A DNA stretch of 64,000 nt from Bacteroidota bacterium (lineage in GTDB: Bacteria; Bacteroidota; Bacteroidia; UKL13-3), in the NCBI GenBank assembly GCA_947460345.1, contig CANHGM010000002.1, positions 1 to 64,000 on the forward strand. Direction: 5' to 3'. A model generated the notes under the pieces. It ran no database searches. It saw nothing but the letters and a program-made list of their open reading frames with translations, and was not told where the DNA came from. The position numbers were made by a program, and so were the translations under genes. Positions 44,701-52,428 of this stretch are shown in pieces. Numbering within the stretch: the first letter of the stretch is position 1; each line of letters begins with the position of its first letter.

Positions 44701-45074
44701 CGTTGTATTCAGAGCTAGCTACTATAGAAAATGAAAAAGAACTTGAAAAGTTTAAATACAAACTGAAAGACAGGTTTGGACCGTTGCCACCACAAGTAAT
44801 TGATTTGACAGATGCAGTAAAGTTGAAATGGGCAGCCCAAGCGTTACAACTTGAAAAGATTGTGTTAAAGAAAAAAGAAATGGTTTGTTATTTTCCGTCA
44901 GACCAGCAAAGTTCGTATTACGAGAGTAGTTTGTTTAGCAAAATCATGATGTTCATTTCATCAAACCCAACTTTTGTATTGAAACAGACGCCCAAATTTT
45001 TAACTTTAAACATTCCGCATATACATGGCATTATGGATGCAGAACAAAAGTTAAGAGATTTTGAAATAAGATAG
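41712..45074 (+). CDS. mfd: Transcription-repair coupling factor Mfd
   Basis: A 1120-residue DNA translocase that removes RNA polymerase stalled at lesions and recruits UvrA. The N-terminal UvrB-like region (about 1-330, FSGAGSSVMSACF) is followed by the polymerase-interacting domain (about 440-520, GDYVVHTDHGIGKFAGLEKM). The RecG-like helicase core has Walker A GDVGFGKTEVAIRAAF, motif II DEEQKFGV, TATPIPRTL and HQMRGRVGRS, and the C-terminal regulatory TRCF domain follows. Two in-frame ATGs exist (41700 and 41712); 41712 fits the promoter. All expected domains are present. Confidence 0.96.
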   Translation: MKLTELIDEIKRGEKFQSLVAALAAKQLPDSAVHLSGFSGAGSSVMSACFIHEYRQPVLFIVDNLDQANYLANDLSNLLEGKVIDVFPSSFKRSFQYNQPDNALILQRAEVLSKLNTTSESALFQSTLRLIVSYPEALVEQVITQDDLTKSSYEVKVGDKLDIEFFLEFLVEHGFERSDFVYEAGFFSIRGGILDVYSFSNPLPFRIELDGDIIESIREFNPEDQLSTRKMQFFSLVPNVQSVALQQQHQSFFQYLPHHTLVWSKDLPYAFDVVEKIQNKAKGTLINLNTAQGDMFELPAIELFADGDTFKKHLSNFKKVEYGPRAYFKAADQVVFNQSPQPSFNKQFNLIKDDLKANKDKGYKNLVFSDSGKQIERLYAIFDDIDPTVEFEPVFHAISEGYIDHDLKFVCYTEHQLFDRFYKFKSRESHSRNKMITLKELRELKPGDYVVHTDHGIGKFAGLEKMDVSGTKVEVVRLVYRDNDLLYVPINSLNKISKYIGKDGTEPRLNKLGSDAWDKLKRNTKAKVKDIARDLIQLYAARKSQTGFQFSPDNYMQTELEASFIYEDTPDQAKATDDFKKDMESPNPMDRLICGDVGFGKTEVAIRAAFKAVCDSKQVAILVPTTILASQHYRTFKERLRDFPVNIDFVNRFRTATEQKDILRRTKEGKIDILIGTHRILSKDVGFKDLGLMIIDEEQKFGVASKEKLKQFRVNVDTLTLTATPIPRTLHFSLMGARDLSIINTPPPNRQPVTTELHAIDDEIIRDAINEEISRGGQVFVIHNRVKDIYDLADKIRGLCPQAKVGVGHGQLEGHELEEVMIKFVEAEYDVLVATTIIESGLDITNANTILINNAHMYGLSDIHQMRGRVGRSNKKAYCYLLVPGLGMLTEDARKRLSAIEEFSDLGSGFNVAMRDLDIRGSGNLLGAEQSGFIAEIGFEMYHKILDEAVQELKDFEFKDLFKDEPEKEVKKDVTVDADIALVIPDFFVRSNQERLSLYSELATIENEKELEKFKYKLKDRFGPLPPQVIDLTDAVKLKWAAQALQLEKIVLKKKEMVCYFPSDQQSSYYESSLFSKIMMFISSNPTFVLKQTPKFLTLNIPHIHGIMDAEQKLRDFEIR

Positions 45075-45137
45075 CATAAAAAAATCCTTGCCATAAATAT
45101 GACAAAGATTGTATTGAGTATTTTTTAATAAAAACAA

Positions 45138-45614
45138 TTAAAGTTTTTGCAAGATGCTTTTAGGGTCGCCTTTTAAGAAAGCTTCAACATCAATGATTCT
45201 AGGTTTAAGCACTCTGTCGTTTTTTGTAATATAATTGATAGCATGACCTACTCCTAAAAAGATGATATTGTTGCCACAAGTAGTTGCTATACAAAGACAA
45301 GATTTCATATCAAGAGTAGCAGATTTACCTCATGCAGTTATAGTTAACTTACCGCTTTTTTTGAAAGGAAGTTTCAAAGCGGGCATGTTTATTTTGTCAT
45401 AGGTTACTACTTTATATTTAATGTAGTCTTCGTTTGTGACTTCATAGTTTTTGCCTTCGAAAGTGACAGTTGCACCGTTAGGGCAATTCATTAAATACAA
45501 GGTTCTTAAGTCTTTGTCTTCTTTAGACAATGTATTTGCAATAGTTTCATAGTTTAAGAAAATAAGCATTAGAGAAAGAAAGCTAAATAAGTAACTTAAG
45601 TTAATTTTTTTCAT
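45138..45614 (-). pseudogene. Secreted protein gene interrupted by an in-frame TGA
   Basis: On the minus strand a signal-bearing protein starts at 45614 (MKKINLSYLFSFLSLML). It runs 94 residues to a TGA at 45330-45332 after GKLTITA. The same frame continues without a break for 63 codons (GKSATLDMKSCLCIATTCG to FLKGDPKSILQKL), ending at 45138. The continued frame has normal coding character and shows the gene was once 158 codons. No homology is recognised. The TGA could be a recent nonsense mutation, an error, or less likely a recoded codon. The 94-aa product may still be made and secreted. Confidence 0.65.
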
Positions 45615-45759
45615 GAGTATCATTAGTTTAATGTTGGCAAATGCATAGACACACAAAGCATTCAAAAATCACATAAAAGTAGTAATAAAAAATTATGAAT
45701 TAGGGTATATTTAGTCATAGAAGCAAAGTTGATAGCATAAATTAAAACAAATCATAGCT

Positions 45760-45767
45760 TATCTTTG
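45760..45767 (+). promoter_or_regulatory. -7 promoter box of the lycopene cyclase gene
   Basis: TATCTTTG matches TAnnTTTG. It overlaps a TTG at 45765 that opens the longest frame, so translation must begin downstream, most likely at TTG 45789. Confidence 0.6.
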
Positions 45768-45788
45768 TACACATTATATAACTATACT

Positions 45789-46508
45789 TTGCTAACCTAT
45801 TTACTCATAGATTTTTTCTCATTTATTTTTCCATTTTTGTTTTCGTTTGAAACCAAGATGGTTAATTTTAGAAAGTATTGGAAACCGCTTGTGTTTGCAT
45901 TGTTGATTCAGTATGTTTTTATGATTTCATGGGATCATTTGTTTACAGTAATGAATGTATGGTCGTTTAGCAAAGATTATACAATTGGCTTTGATGTTTG
46001 GGAGATGCCTATTGAAGAACACATATTTTTTTTGGCCATCCCTTATTCTTGCTTTTTTATTTACGAGATTTTAAATAAATATGTAAAAGACTATTTAAAA
46101 AGTTTTTCACTTGTGATTAGTTTATTGTTAGTTGCTGTGTTTGTGCTTATCATATGGAATTACTATGATAAGTTGTATACAGCTACTGCTTCCTTATTAA
46201 GTTTGTATTTATTGTTGAATCATATTTTGGTGTTTAGGTCACATAAGAGGTATTTGGGCAGGTTTTATATGGCATACTTAGTGGTATTGATTCCATTTTT
46301 TATCGTAAATGGATTACTAACCTCCTTACCTGTAGTTATGTATAATGCTACAAGCAATATAGGAATAAGGATTTGGACCATACCTATAGAGGATTTTATC
46401 TATAACTTTTTTATGTTATTACTTATAGCAACAGTTTATGAAAGCTTGAAAAAGAAGTTTGGATTATCTCAGTATCCCAAGGACCTAAAAAAAGAAGAAG
46501 TGGTGTAA
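45789..46508 (+). CDS. Lycopene cyclase-domain membrane protein (CrtYcd-type)
   Basis: A 239-residue membrane protein made of two similar halves, each with about three helices and the motif PxE(E/D)xxF: PIEEHIFF in the first and PIEDFIYNF in the second. This is the heterodimeric-type lycopene cyclase fold (CrtYc plus CrtYd fused), which closes the ends of lycopene to beta- or related rings in carotenoid synthesis. The start codon is taken as TTG at 45789 because the longer frame begins inside the -7 box at 45760-45767 and family members begin with the first helix. No other carotenoid genes are near. It converges on ftsE with a 2-base gap. Confidence 0.85.
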   Translation: MLTYLLIDFFSFIFPFLFSFETKMVNFRKYWKPLVFALLIQYVFMISWDHLFTVMNVWSFSKDYTIGFDVWEMPIEEHIFFLAIPYSCFFIYEILNKYVKDYLKSFSLVISLLLVAVFVLIIWNYYDKLYTATASLLSLYLLLNHILVFRSHKRYLGRFYMAYLVVLIPFFIVNGLLTSLPVVMYNATSNIGIRIWTIPIEDFIYNFFMLLLIATVYESLKKKFGLSQYPKDLKKEEVV

Positions 46509-46510
46509 TA

Positions 46511-47182
46511 TTAAATTTCAGTTATTTTGCCATTTTCACATCTTAAAATTCTACCTTTAAATTTTTCGATAATTCTATAATCGTGAGTAGCCATAATAAT
46601 GCTTCTACCTTGAGAAGCAATTTCATGTAGCAGACTTAAAATGTCGTCAGTGGCTTCAGGATCTAAATTACCAGTGGGCTCATCGGCAAGAATAATTTCA
46701 GGGTTGTTAAGAAGTGCTCTAGCAATAACAACTCTTTGTTGTTCGCCGCCGCTAAGTTCATGAGGCATTTTAAAATCTTTAGTAGCTAGGCCAACCATTT
46801 CTAAAACTTCTTTTATTCTAATATTTATTTGAGCTACATCGGTCCAACCAGTAGCTTTTAAAACAAACTCAAGATTTGATTTAATTGTTCTATCGGTAAG
46901 AAGTTGAAAATCTTGAAAAATGATTCCGATTTTACGTCTTAGATAAGGTATTTCAGATTCTGATAACTTTCTAAGATTGAAGCCTGCAATAGATGCTTCA
47001 CCTTCAGTGAGTAATAGGTCAGCATATAAAATTTTAAGGAGAGAACTTTTGCCGCTTCCAGTTTTGCCAATAAGGTAAAGGAAATCTCCCTTTTTTACAT
47101 CAAAAGTAATTCTATCAACTATTAGATTTTTGTTTTGATAGATTGAAACTTCGTTCAAGTTTATGAGTGATATATCGTTCAT
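46511..47182 (-). CDS. ftsE: Cell division ATP-binding protein FtsE
   Basis: A 223-residue ABC-type ATPase that forms a complex with FtsX to drive wall-hydrolase activation at division. Walker A is GKTGSGKSS, the Q-loop is IGIIFQDFQLL, the signature is LSGGEQQR, Walker B is IILADEPTG, and the H-switch is MATHDYRI. FtsX is not adjacent; the only candidate partner in the window is at 2229-3101, 44 kb away. Upstream, a 68-aa gene ends 1 base before the ftsE start. FtsE rather than LolD is favoured by length and sequence pattern; confidence is good but not absolute. Confidence 0.88.
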   Translation of the reverse strand: MNDISLINLNEVSIYQNKNLIVDRITFDVKKGDFLYLIGKTGSGKSSLLKILYADLLLTEGEASIAGFNLRKLSESEIPYLRRKIGIIFQDFQLLTDRTIKSNLEFVLKATGWTDVAQINIRIKEVLEMVGLATKDFKMPHELSGGEQQRVVIARALLNNPEIILADEPTGNLDPEATDDILSLLHEIASQGRSIIMATHDYRIIEKFKGRILRCENGKITEI

Positions 47183-47183
47183 T

Positions 47184-47390
47184 TTAAAGACTAAATTGTT
47201 CTACTTTTCCAAAAGAAATATTATTTGCTAGTTTTAATATCGTGTTTTGATATTTTTCAAGGCCACATTTTTCGAGAGCTCTTTCTGGTCTATCTGCTCT
47301 AAAGTATGCAATTAAAGTAAATGACTTATCGCGTAACTGTATGTAATCGGGTATTTTAGCAGTTCCTTTGATTTTTAATAGGTAATACAT
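47184..47390 (-). CDS. Small conserved-looking protein next to ftsE, 68 aa
   Basis: Not assigned to a family I can name. It is a compact, charged protein with alternating beta/helix character (YYLLKIKGTAKIPDYIQLRD, then SFTLIAYFRADRPERALEKC) and one Cys, without signal or membrane segment. It ends 1 base before the ftsE start on the same strand, so the two genes are very likely co-transcribed and possibly translationally coupled. That spacing and the normal codon use argue that it is real. A role tied to FtsE is inference. Confidence 0.7.
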   Translation of the reverse strand: MYYLLKIKGTAKIPDYIQLRDKSFTLIAYFRADRPERALEKCGLEKYQNTILKLANNISFGKVEQFSL

Positions 47391-47487
47391 TTTTTTTTAA
47401 AAAAAGTTTTTAGATTTGGAATTATTGGTTACTTTTGCGGCTGTCAAAAATAGTGTTTAAAACAAATTGAAACAAAATTTATCTATT

Positions 47488-49332
47488 ATGTTTATTAAAT
47501 TCAGTAGAATCACAGTAAGTACTTTAGCAGCATTAATAGTGGTTACAGCATGTAATCCTATTTCTAAGTTTGCAAAGAACTTAAAAAAAACTACCTACAA
47601 AGCCAATCCAGAAATCTTAGCAGTAAGAGGGGATAGTGTTGATGTTGGGTTTAAAGTTATAATTCCTAAAGGAACTATTCCAGCAAAAGGTATAGTGAAG
47701 TTTGAGCCATTATTAGTTTTTGGAAGTGATGAGATGGTGTTGGACCCTTTGGTCGTAAAAGGTTCGAAAGCTGATGAGCCTAATGCTCAATACACTGCTA
47801 CTGATGGAGGTGTTACAGCAGATTTTATGAAAAGAATCTTATACAGACCTGAATTAAAGAAATGTACTCTTTACGTACAACCTAATTTAAAAATTAAGAG
47901 TTATGAAGACGTATTAGATAAGTGTATAGAAATTAAAAAAGATTCATTAGGAGTAGGTACAATTACTACTGCTTTGTCATACATAAACAATGAAGAAGTA
48001 TCATTACCTGATGCTAAATGTTCTGGTCCTAAAATGGAACGTAAAGCAAATATTTATTATGTGGTTGACCAAACAGATTTCAAACCGAAATTGGTTCAAA
48101 AACAAGCTAAGACAAGTAATCCTGACGAGTTAAAAACTTTAGTATCTTACTTAAAAGAAAAATCTGAGTATAATTTAGTAGCTATCACTCTTCGCTCTAT
48201 GGCTTCACCTGACGGTACATATAAGCGTAACGCTTTATTGGCTCGTAATCGTGACGTGACAGTTTATAACTTCATGAAAAAAGAAATGAAGCGTTTAGGT
48301 TTTAATGAAGTAAATGATTCATTATTTTCTCAACGTTCTACTGTAGTTGAGCAAATGGATGATCTTAAAGCAGCAATTGAAGCCTCAAACATTAAAAGTA
48401 AACAATATTTCTTAGATATTTTAAATTCAAGTGATGCTCCAGATGTTAAAGAACGTAAAATGAGAGATGAGTATAACGATGGTGATAACAGCATTAATCA
48501 CAAAGCTAGAAGAGTTTCTCAACCAAAGTTATATCCACATTGGACTGACTACCGTTACGTATTAACTTATATTATGCCTCGTTTACGTCGTTCTGAAATT
48601 ACAGTTGTTGGCGAAAAAGGTTGTAAGTCATGGAACGATATTTCTGATGCTGCTAAATCAAATACATTGGATAGTTTAAATATTGATGAGGTTTTACAGT
48701 ATGCTTTTAAAACTACTGATATGACTGACAAAGAAAAAACTTACCGTTATTTAACTAACAAATACAACAGCGATTGGAGAGGACATAACAACTTAGGTGC
48801 TGTTTTAATCATGCAAAAGAAATTTGCTGATGCTAAGTCATCACTTGAAAAAGCTGCAAGTTTAAATTCTAATGCTGGCGAAGTTTATAATAATTTAGGT
48901 ATCTGCTTCAGAAACATGAAAATGTATGAAAAAGCTGAAGACAACTATAAAAAAGCTAAATCTATGGGTATTAAGCCTGCTTCTTATAATATCGGTGTAT
49001 TAAATATGTCAAAAGGAAATTACAGTGATGCAATTTCAAACTTTAAAGCTGCTGATAGAAAATGTCAATACAACATGGCCTTAGCTTACACTATGCAAAA
49101 TGAATTATCTGAAGGTCAAAAAGCAATTGATTGTATGGAAACTAAAGATAAAGATGCACAATCATGGTACTTAAAAGCTATTATGGCTGCACGTGCTAAA
49201 GACGCAACCAATATGACTACATATCTTAAAAAATGTATTCAAATGGATAGCAAATACAAACAAATTGCAATGGAAGATTTAGAATTTATTAACTTCTTTA
49301 AGTCTAATGAGTTTAGATCTGCAGTAAACTAA
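47488..49332 (+). CDS. OmpA-like/TPR lipoprotein
   Basis: A 614-residue lipoprotein (Cys22 after VVTA). The N-terminal half is beta-rich. About residues 230-300 resemble an OmpA-type peptidoglycan-binding segment (RNALLARNRDVTVYNFMKKE). At about 415-560 TPR-like repeats appear (WRGHNNLGAVLIMQKKFADA, and GEVYNNLGICFRNMKMYEKA). It probably sits in the outer membrane facing the wall. The related T9SS protein PorE is smaller, and homologues of this length are unnamed outer-membrane proteins. The start is ATG 47488; a TTG at 47467 is less likely. Ends in a bidirectional terminator. Confidence 0.8.
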   Translation: MFIKFSRITVSTLAALIVVTACNPISKFAKNLKKTTYKANPEILAVRGDSVDVGFKVIIPKGTIPAKGIVKFEPLLVFGSDEMVLDPLVVKGSKADEPNAQYTATDGGVTADFMKRILYRPELKKCTLYVQPNLKIKSYEDVLDKCIEIKKDSLGVGTITTALSYINNEEVSLPDAKCSGPKMERKANIYYVVDQTDFKPKLVQKQAKTSNPDELKTLVSYLKEKSEYNLVAITLRSMASPDGTYKRNALLARNRDVTVYNFMKKEMKRLGFNEVNDSLFSQRSTVVEQMDDLKAAIEASNIKSKQYFLDILNSSDAPDVKERKMRDEYNDGDNSINHKARRVSQPKLYPHWTDYRYVLTYIMPRLRRSEITVVGEKGCKSWNDISDAAKSNTLDSLNIDEVLQYAFKTTDMTDKEKTYRYLTNKYNSDWRGHNNLGAVLIMQKKFADAKSSLEKAASLNSNAGEVYNNLGICFRNMKMYEKAEDNYKKAKSMGIKPASYNIGVLNMSKGNYSDAISNFKAADRKCQYNMALAYTMQNELSEGQKAIDCMETKDKDAQSWYLKAIMAARAKDATNMTTYLKKCIQMDSKYKQIAMEDLEFINFFKSNEFRSAVN

Positions 49333-49350
49333 TAGTATTACAATATTTAT

Positions 49351-49387
49351 AAAAAAAGAGCTTCAAGAAATTGAAGCTCTTTTTTTA
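49351..49387. terminator. Bidirectional terminator between the OmpA/TPR gene and ung
   Basis: AAAGAGCTTCAA pairs with TTGAAGCTCTTT around GAAA, with A- and T-runs on both sides. It ends the plus-strand OmpA/TPR gene, and its T-run overlaps the ung stop codon on the minus strand. Confidence 0.85.
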
Positions 49388-50056
49388 TATTTTCCAATCA
49401 ATAGGTTTTAATTTTTTTTCTGATAAGAATTTATTTGCAAGCACAAAATGATTATTTCCTAAAAAGCCATTATAGAAAGAGAATGGAGAAGGATGTGCTG
49501 ATGTTAAAACAAGATGCATTTTATTCGTTATTAAAACTGATTTGCTTTTAGCATAGTTTCCCCATAACATAAATACAATTGGCCTGTTTTGAAAAGCTAT
49601 GTGCTTAATCAAAGCATCCGTAAAAGTTTCCCAACCTATATTTCTATGAGATGCTGGTTCATTTGCTCTAACTGTTAAAATACTGTTTAACAATAAAACA
49701 CCTTGCTTGGCCCAAGGAGTTAAATTACCATTTGACATATTCATTTTAATATGTAATTCGTTTTCTATCTCTTTGTAAATATTGATTAAAGAAGGTGGTG
49801 GTTTGATATGATCATTAACTGAAAAGCTTAATCCATTTGCTTGGGATGATCCATGATAAGGGTCTTGACCTAAGATAACCACTTTTACTTCACTTAATTC
49901 TGTATGGTTAAAGGCTTCAAAAATTTTGTTGTTAGTTGGATAGATCTCGTATTTTTTTTGCTCTTCAACTAATATTGATTTAAGGGCTGTGAAATATGAT
50001 TTATGAAATTCGCTTTCAAATATATTGTTCCATGATTTATGTATATTTAGCATCAT
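49385..50056 (-). CDS. ung: Uracil-DNA glycosylase
   Basis: A 223-residue family 1 enzyme that removes uracil from DNA. The water-activating motif is GQDPYHG (Asp65, His68); LTPWAKQGVLLLNSILTVRA is the second block, and the catalytic His loop is TSAHPSPFS. Length and order fit Ung. A minus-strand TATATTTG box at 50072-50079 lies about 15 bases upstream. The upstream region is shared with the divergent PKD-protein gene. Confidence 0.95.
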   Translation of the reverse strand: MMLNIHKSWNNIFESEFHKSYFTALKSILVEEQKKYEIYPTNNKIFEAFNHTELSEVKVVILGQDPYHGSSQANGLSFSVNDHIKPPPSLINIYKEIENELHIKMNMSNGNLTPWAKQGVLLLNSILTVRANEPASHRNIGWETFTDALIKHIAFQNRPIVFMLWGNYAKSKSVLITNKMHLVLTSAHPSPFSFYNGFLGNNHFVLANKFLSEKKLKPIDWKI

Positions 50057-50071
50057 ATTTATAATTTACTC

Positions 50072-50101
50072 CAAATATATATATATATTCACTTATTTTT
50101 G
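50072..50101. promoter_or_regulatory. Divergent promoter pair for ung and the PKD-protein gene
   Basis: On the minus strand TATATTTG lies at 50072-50079 (for ung), and on the plus strand TATTTTTG lies at 50094-50101 (for the gene at 50111). Only a 14-base AT alternation separates the two boxes, so RNA polymerase could not bind both at the same time. Confidence 0.6.
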
Positions 50102-50110
50102 TATTTCATC

Positions 50111-51895
50111 ATGCATAGAAGATATATTTTTTGCTTACTTGTTTTGCTTTTTAGTATTAAACTAAATGCACAAGTAGTAGCTGATTTTACTTTTACAGAT
50201 TCGATATGCGGCTCGTTAGATATAAAGTTTACTAATAAGTCTTCAAATGCAAGCACTTTTTTTTGGTTTTTTAGTCCTGGTACATCTAATTTAGTAAATC
50301 CAACTAAAACTTTTTTAGCATATGGCAATTACGATATAACATTAATAGCATTTGGTAATGCTTCTCAAACAGATACTATTACTAAAACAATTCATATTTT
50401 TCCTTTACCAAATTCAAGTATAACAGGTACACTGGCCTCACTTTGTCCTGGAGATATTGGTTTTTTAAATGCGTTTTACAATTCACGATATTCATATTTT
50501 TGGAGTCCAGCATTATATTTATCAGATTCTACTAAGCATAATCCACAAACTTCAGCATTGATTACTACACGTTATTATTTATTAGTAAAAGATACAGTTT
50601 CAAATTGTTCAGATACTTCATCATTTGAAATAAAAGTAAAATCATGTAAACCTCCCAAATCAAGTTTTAAAGTATTAAAACCTAATTGTGGTTCTTATAT
50701 AGTAAAATTTGTAAATGAGTCTTCAAATTCATTTGGTAGTAAATGGTATTTTGATGATGGCACACAAATATTAATTGATCCTTCTGATACAGTTATTCAT
50801 GCATATTCCCAATCAGGCATATATAATGTTTCATTGGTTACTATAGATTCATTTGGTATATATACAGATAGTTTTACCTATACCTTAGCAATAGGGAATA
50901 ATGTAGTTGCAACTTTAAATAACACAGATTCTAAAATATGTAGAGGCGATTCAATGATGTTAACTGGAAATGGAGGCACTAAACCACTAAAATGGTTTCC
51001 TAATTTATGGATTGACGATTCTATTGGGTCAGTTGTTATTGTGAAACCAATGAAATCGACAAGGTATTTTCTTGTTGCTGAAGATAATGGTTGTTATGAT
51101 ACAGCAAGTGTATTTATAAGTGTTACTGAATACCCTTCTTTTACTATATATAGCGATTCTCCCTGTATTGGTTCTAAAGCAAGAGCTTGGATTCAGCCAA
51201 AGCCTAAATATGATACATGTTTGATATGGCATTGGGACGATCTTGATTCTTCGGTTGGAAATTATTCGACTCATATATATTCAGACTCAGGTTTATATAG
51301 TCTTCATTTAAAGTATTCAATAGATGGTTGTGATACTATAGCAAACACTCAAGTAAAAGTTTTTCCATTGCCAAAAGCTATTTTTGATCAAAATCCAACG
51401 GATGTTTTTATAGCACAACCTTGGATTCAGTTTTATAATAGGTCGCAAAATGCATCAAGGTATCGGTGGGATTTTGGAGATGGGGTTTATTTGTATGATA
51501 CAAGCACTACGCATATGTATTTAGACACAGGAACTTTTACAGTTCAACTTGTTGCTTTTAATCAATATGGTTGTTCGGATACAGCAAATAATAGATTTAC
51601 CATTCGACCTGAGTTGACTGTGTATATTCCCGATGCATTTACACCAAATAATATTGGACCTCTTGAAAATGAAAAATTCAGGATTTATTTAAACCAAACT
51701 TTGCCTGAGTTTGAATTTACAATATATAATAAATGGGGAGAAAGAGTTTTTGAGACCAATGATCAGAATTTTGAATGGGACGGAACATTTAAAGGTAAAC
51801 CTTGCTTAACCAATTCTTATTTTTGGATAATGAAATATAGGGTTTCTCAAGAAAAAGTTAGCAATGAAAAAGGGATATTATATTTATTTAAATAA
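50111..51895 (+). CDS. PKD-domain surface protein with gliding-type C-terminal domain
   Basis: A 594-residue secreted protein. The signal peptide (about 1-20, ending NAQ) is followed by several PKD-like beta domains (FTNKSSNASTFFWFFSPG, KWYFDDGTQILIDPS, YRWDFGDGVYLYDTSTTHMY). The C-terminal type B (gliding motility-associated, CHU_C) sorting domain has VYIPDAFTPNNIGPLEN, then FTIYNKWGERVFETND and WDGTFKGKPCLTNSYFW. It is exported by the T9SS and probably attached to the surface. The ATG at 50111 is preferred because the TTG at 50099 lies inside the -7 box. It precedes a Kazal-like gene on the other strand with no gap. Confidence 0.88.
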   Translation: MHRRYIFCLLVLLFSIKLNAQVVADFTFTDSICGSLDIKFTNKSSNASTFFWFFSPGTSNLVNPTKTFLAYGNYDITLIAFGNASQTDTITKTIHIFPLPNSSITGTLASLCPGDIGFLNAFYNSRYSYFWSPALYLSDSTKHNPQTSALITTRYYLLVKDTVSNCSDTSSFEIKVKSCKPPKSSFKVLKPNCGSYIVKFVNESSNSFGSKWYFDDGTQILIDPSDTVIHAYSQSGIYNVSLVTIDSFGIYTDSFTYTLAIGNNVVATLNNTDSKICRGDSMMLTGNGGTKPLKWFPNLWIDDSIGSVVIVKPMKSTRYFLVAEDNGCYDTASVFISVTEYPSFTIYSDSPCIGSKARAWIQPKPKYDTCLIWHWDDLDSSVGNYSTHIYSDSGLYSLHLKYSIDGCDTIANTQVKVFPLPKAIFDQNPTDVFIAQPWIQFYNRSQNASRYRWDFGDGVYLYDTSTTHMYLDTGTFTVQLVAFNQYGCSDTANNRFTIRPELTVYIPDAFTPNNIGPLENEKFRIYLNQTLPEFEFTIYNKWGERVFETNDQNFEWDGTFKGKPCLTNSYFWIMKYRVSQEKVSNEKGILYLFK

Positions 51896-52393
51896 TTATC
51901 CAGCTTTTATAACAACTAGTTTTTTTATTAAATATGAATTGTTAGATTCAACCACCATGAAAAAAACACCGGTCTTAAAACTACTAGACTCTTCAATTAC
52001 AAATGTTTCAGTATTAAAAGGTGTTTGAATGGTTCTTCTATATATAATAGCACCATATACATCTACTATATACATATAGGCTAAATTGTAATCGGGTTTC
52101 TTAAATTGAATAAAAAAATTGATTTTATCTGAAGTACCTGACGCTAATTGATTGGGGAAAAAAGAAAAGTCAAAAAAGGAACATACCCCATCAGTAAAAC
52201 TACCATATTTTAGACCAAATTCATTAACCGCAATGCAATCGTTGAAATATGTAATTCCACAACCACAAACTGGATGGTAATATTTTCTATCGCAACCTTG
52301 GTAATAAGGTTTAATTTGAGTAGAATCAACGCATTGTGCAGTCAAACAATTGAAGATTAATAATAACGAAATTGTAAATAAAAATCTGTTCAT
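51896..52393 (-). CDS. Secreted Kazal-like protein with T9SS sorting-type C-terminus
   Basis: A 165-residue secreted protein with a signal peptide (about 1-20, ending TAQ). A cysteine-rich domain (about 21-75) has the spacing of a Kazal-type protease inhibitor (CDRKYYHPVCGCGITYFNDC, ending GVC). The C-terminal domain (about 76-165) resembles a T9SS type A sorting domain (YIVDVYGAIIYRR, and FMVVESNNSYLIKKLVVI). Kazal domains in bacteria are unusual; a role as inhibitor of host or competitor proteases, or of its own proteases, is possible. The ATG at 52393 is used. Its 3' end abuts the stop of the PKD protein with no space. Confidence 0.75.
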   Translation of the reverse strand: MNRFLFTISLLLIFNCLTAQCVDSTQIKPYYQGCDRKYYHPVCGCGITYFNDCIAVNEFGLKYGSFTDGVCSFFDFSFFPNQLASGTSDKINFFIQFKKPDYNLAYMYIVDVYGAIIYRRTIQTPFNTETFVIEESSSFKTGVFFMVVESNNSYLIKKLVVIKAG

Positions 52394-52414
52394 GTATAGT
52401 AGCAAAGTTATACA

Positions 52415-52422
52415 TATATTTG
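52415..52422 (+). promoter_or_regulatory. -7 promoter box of lpxK
   Basis: TATATTTG overlaps a TTG at 52420 that opens the longest frame, so the start is more likely TTG 52429, about 7 bases after the box; the transcript would be nearly leaderless. Confidence 0.5.
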
Positions 52423-52428
52423 CTTAAA

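Noticed and set aside
12699-45614. Stop-codon reassignment to explain interrupted genes
   Set aside because: The three interruptions use TAA, TAG and TGA, and each stop also ends many normal genes here.
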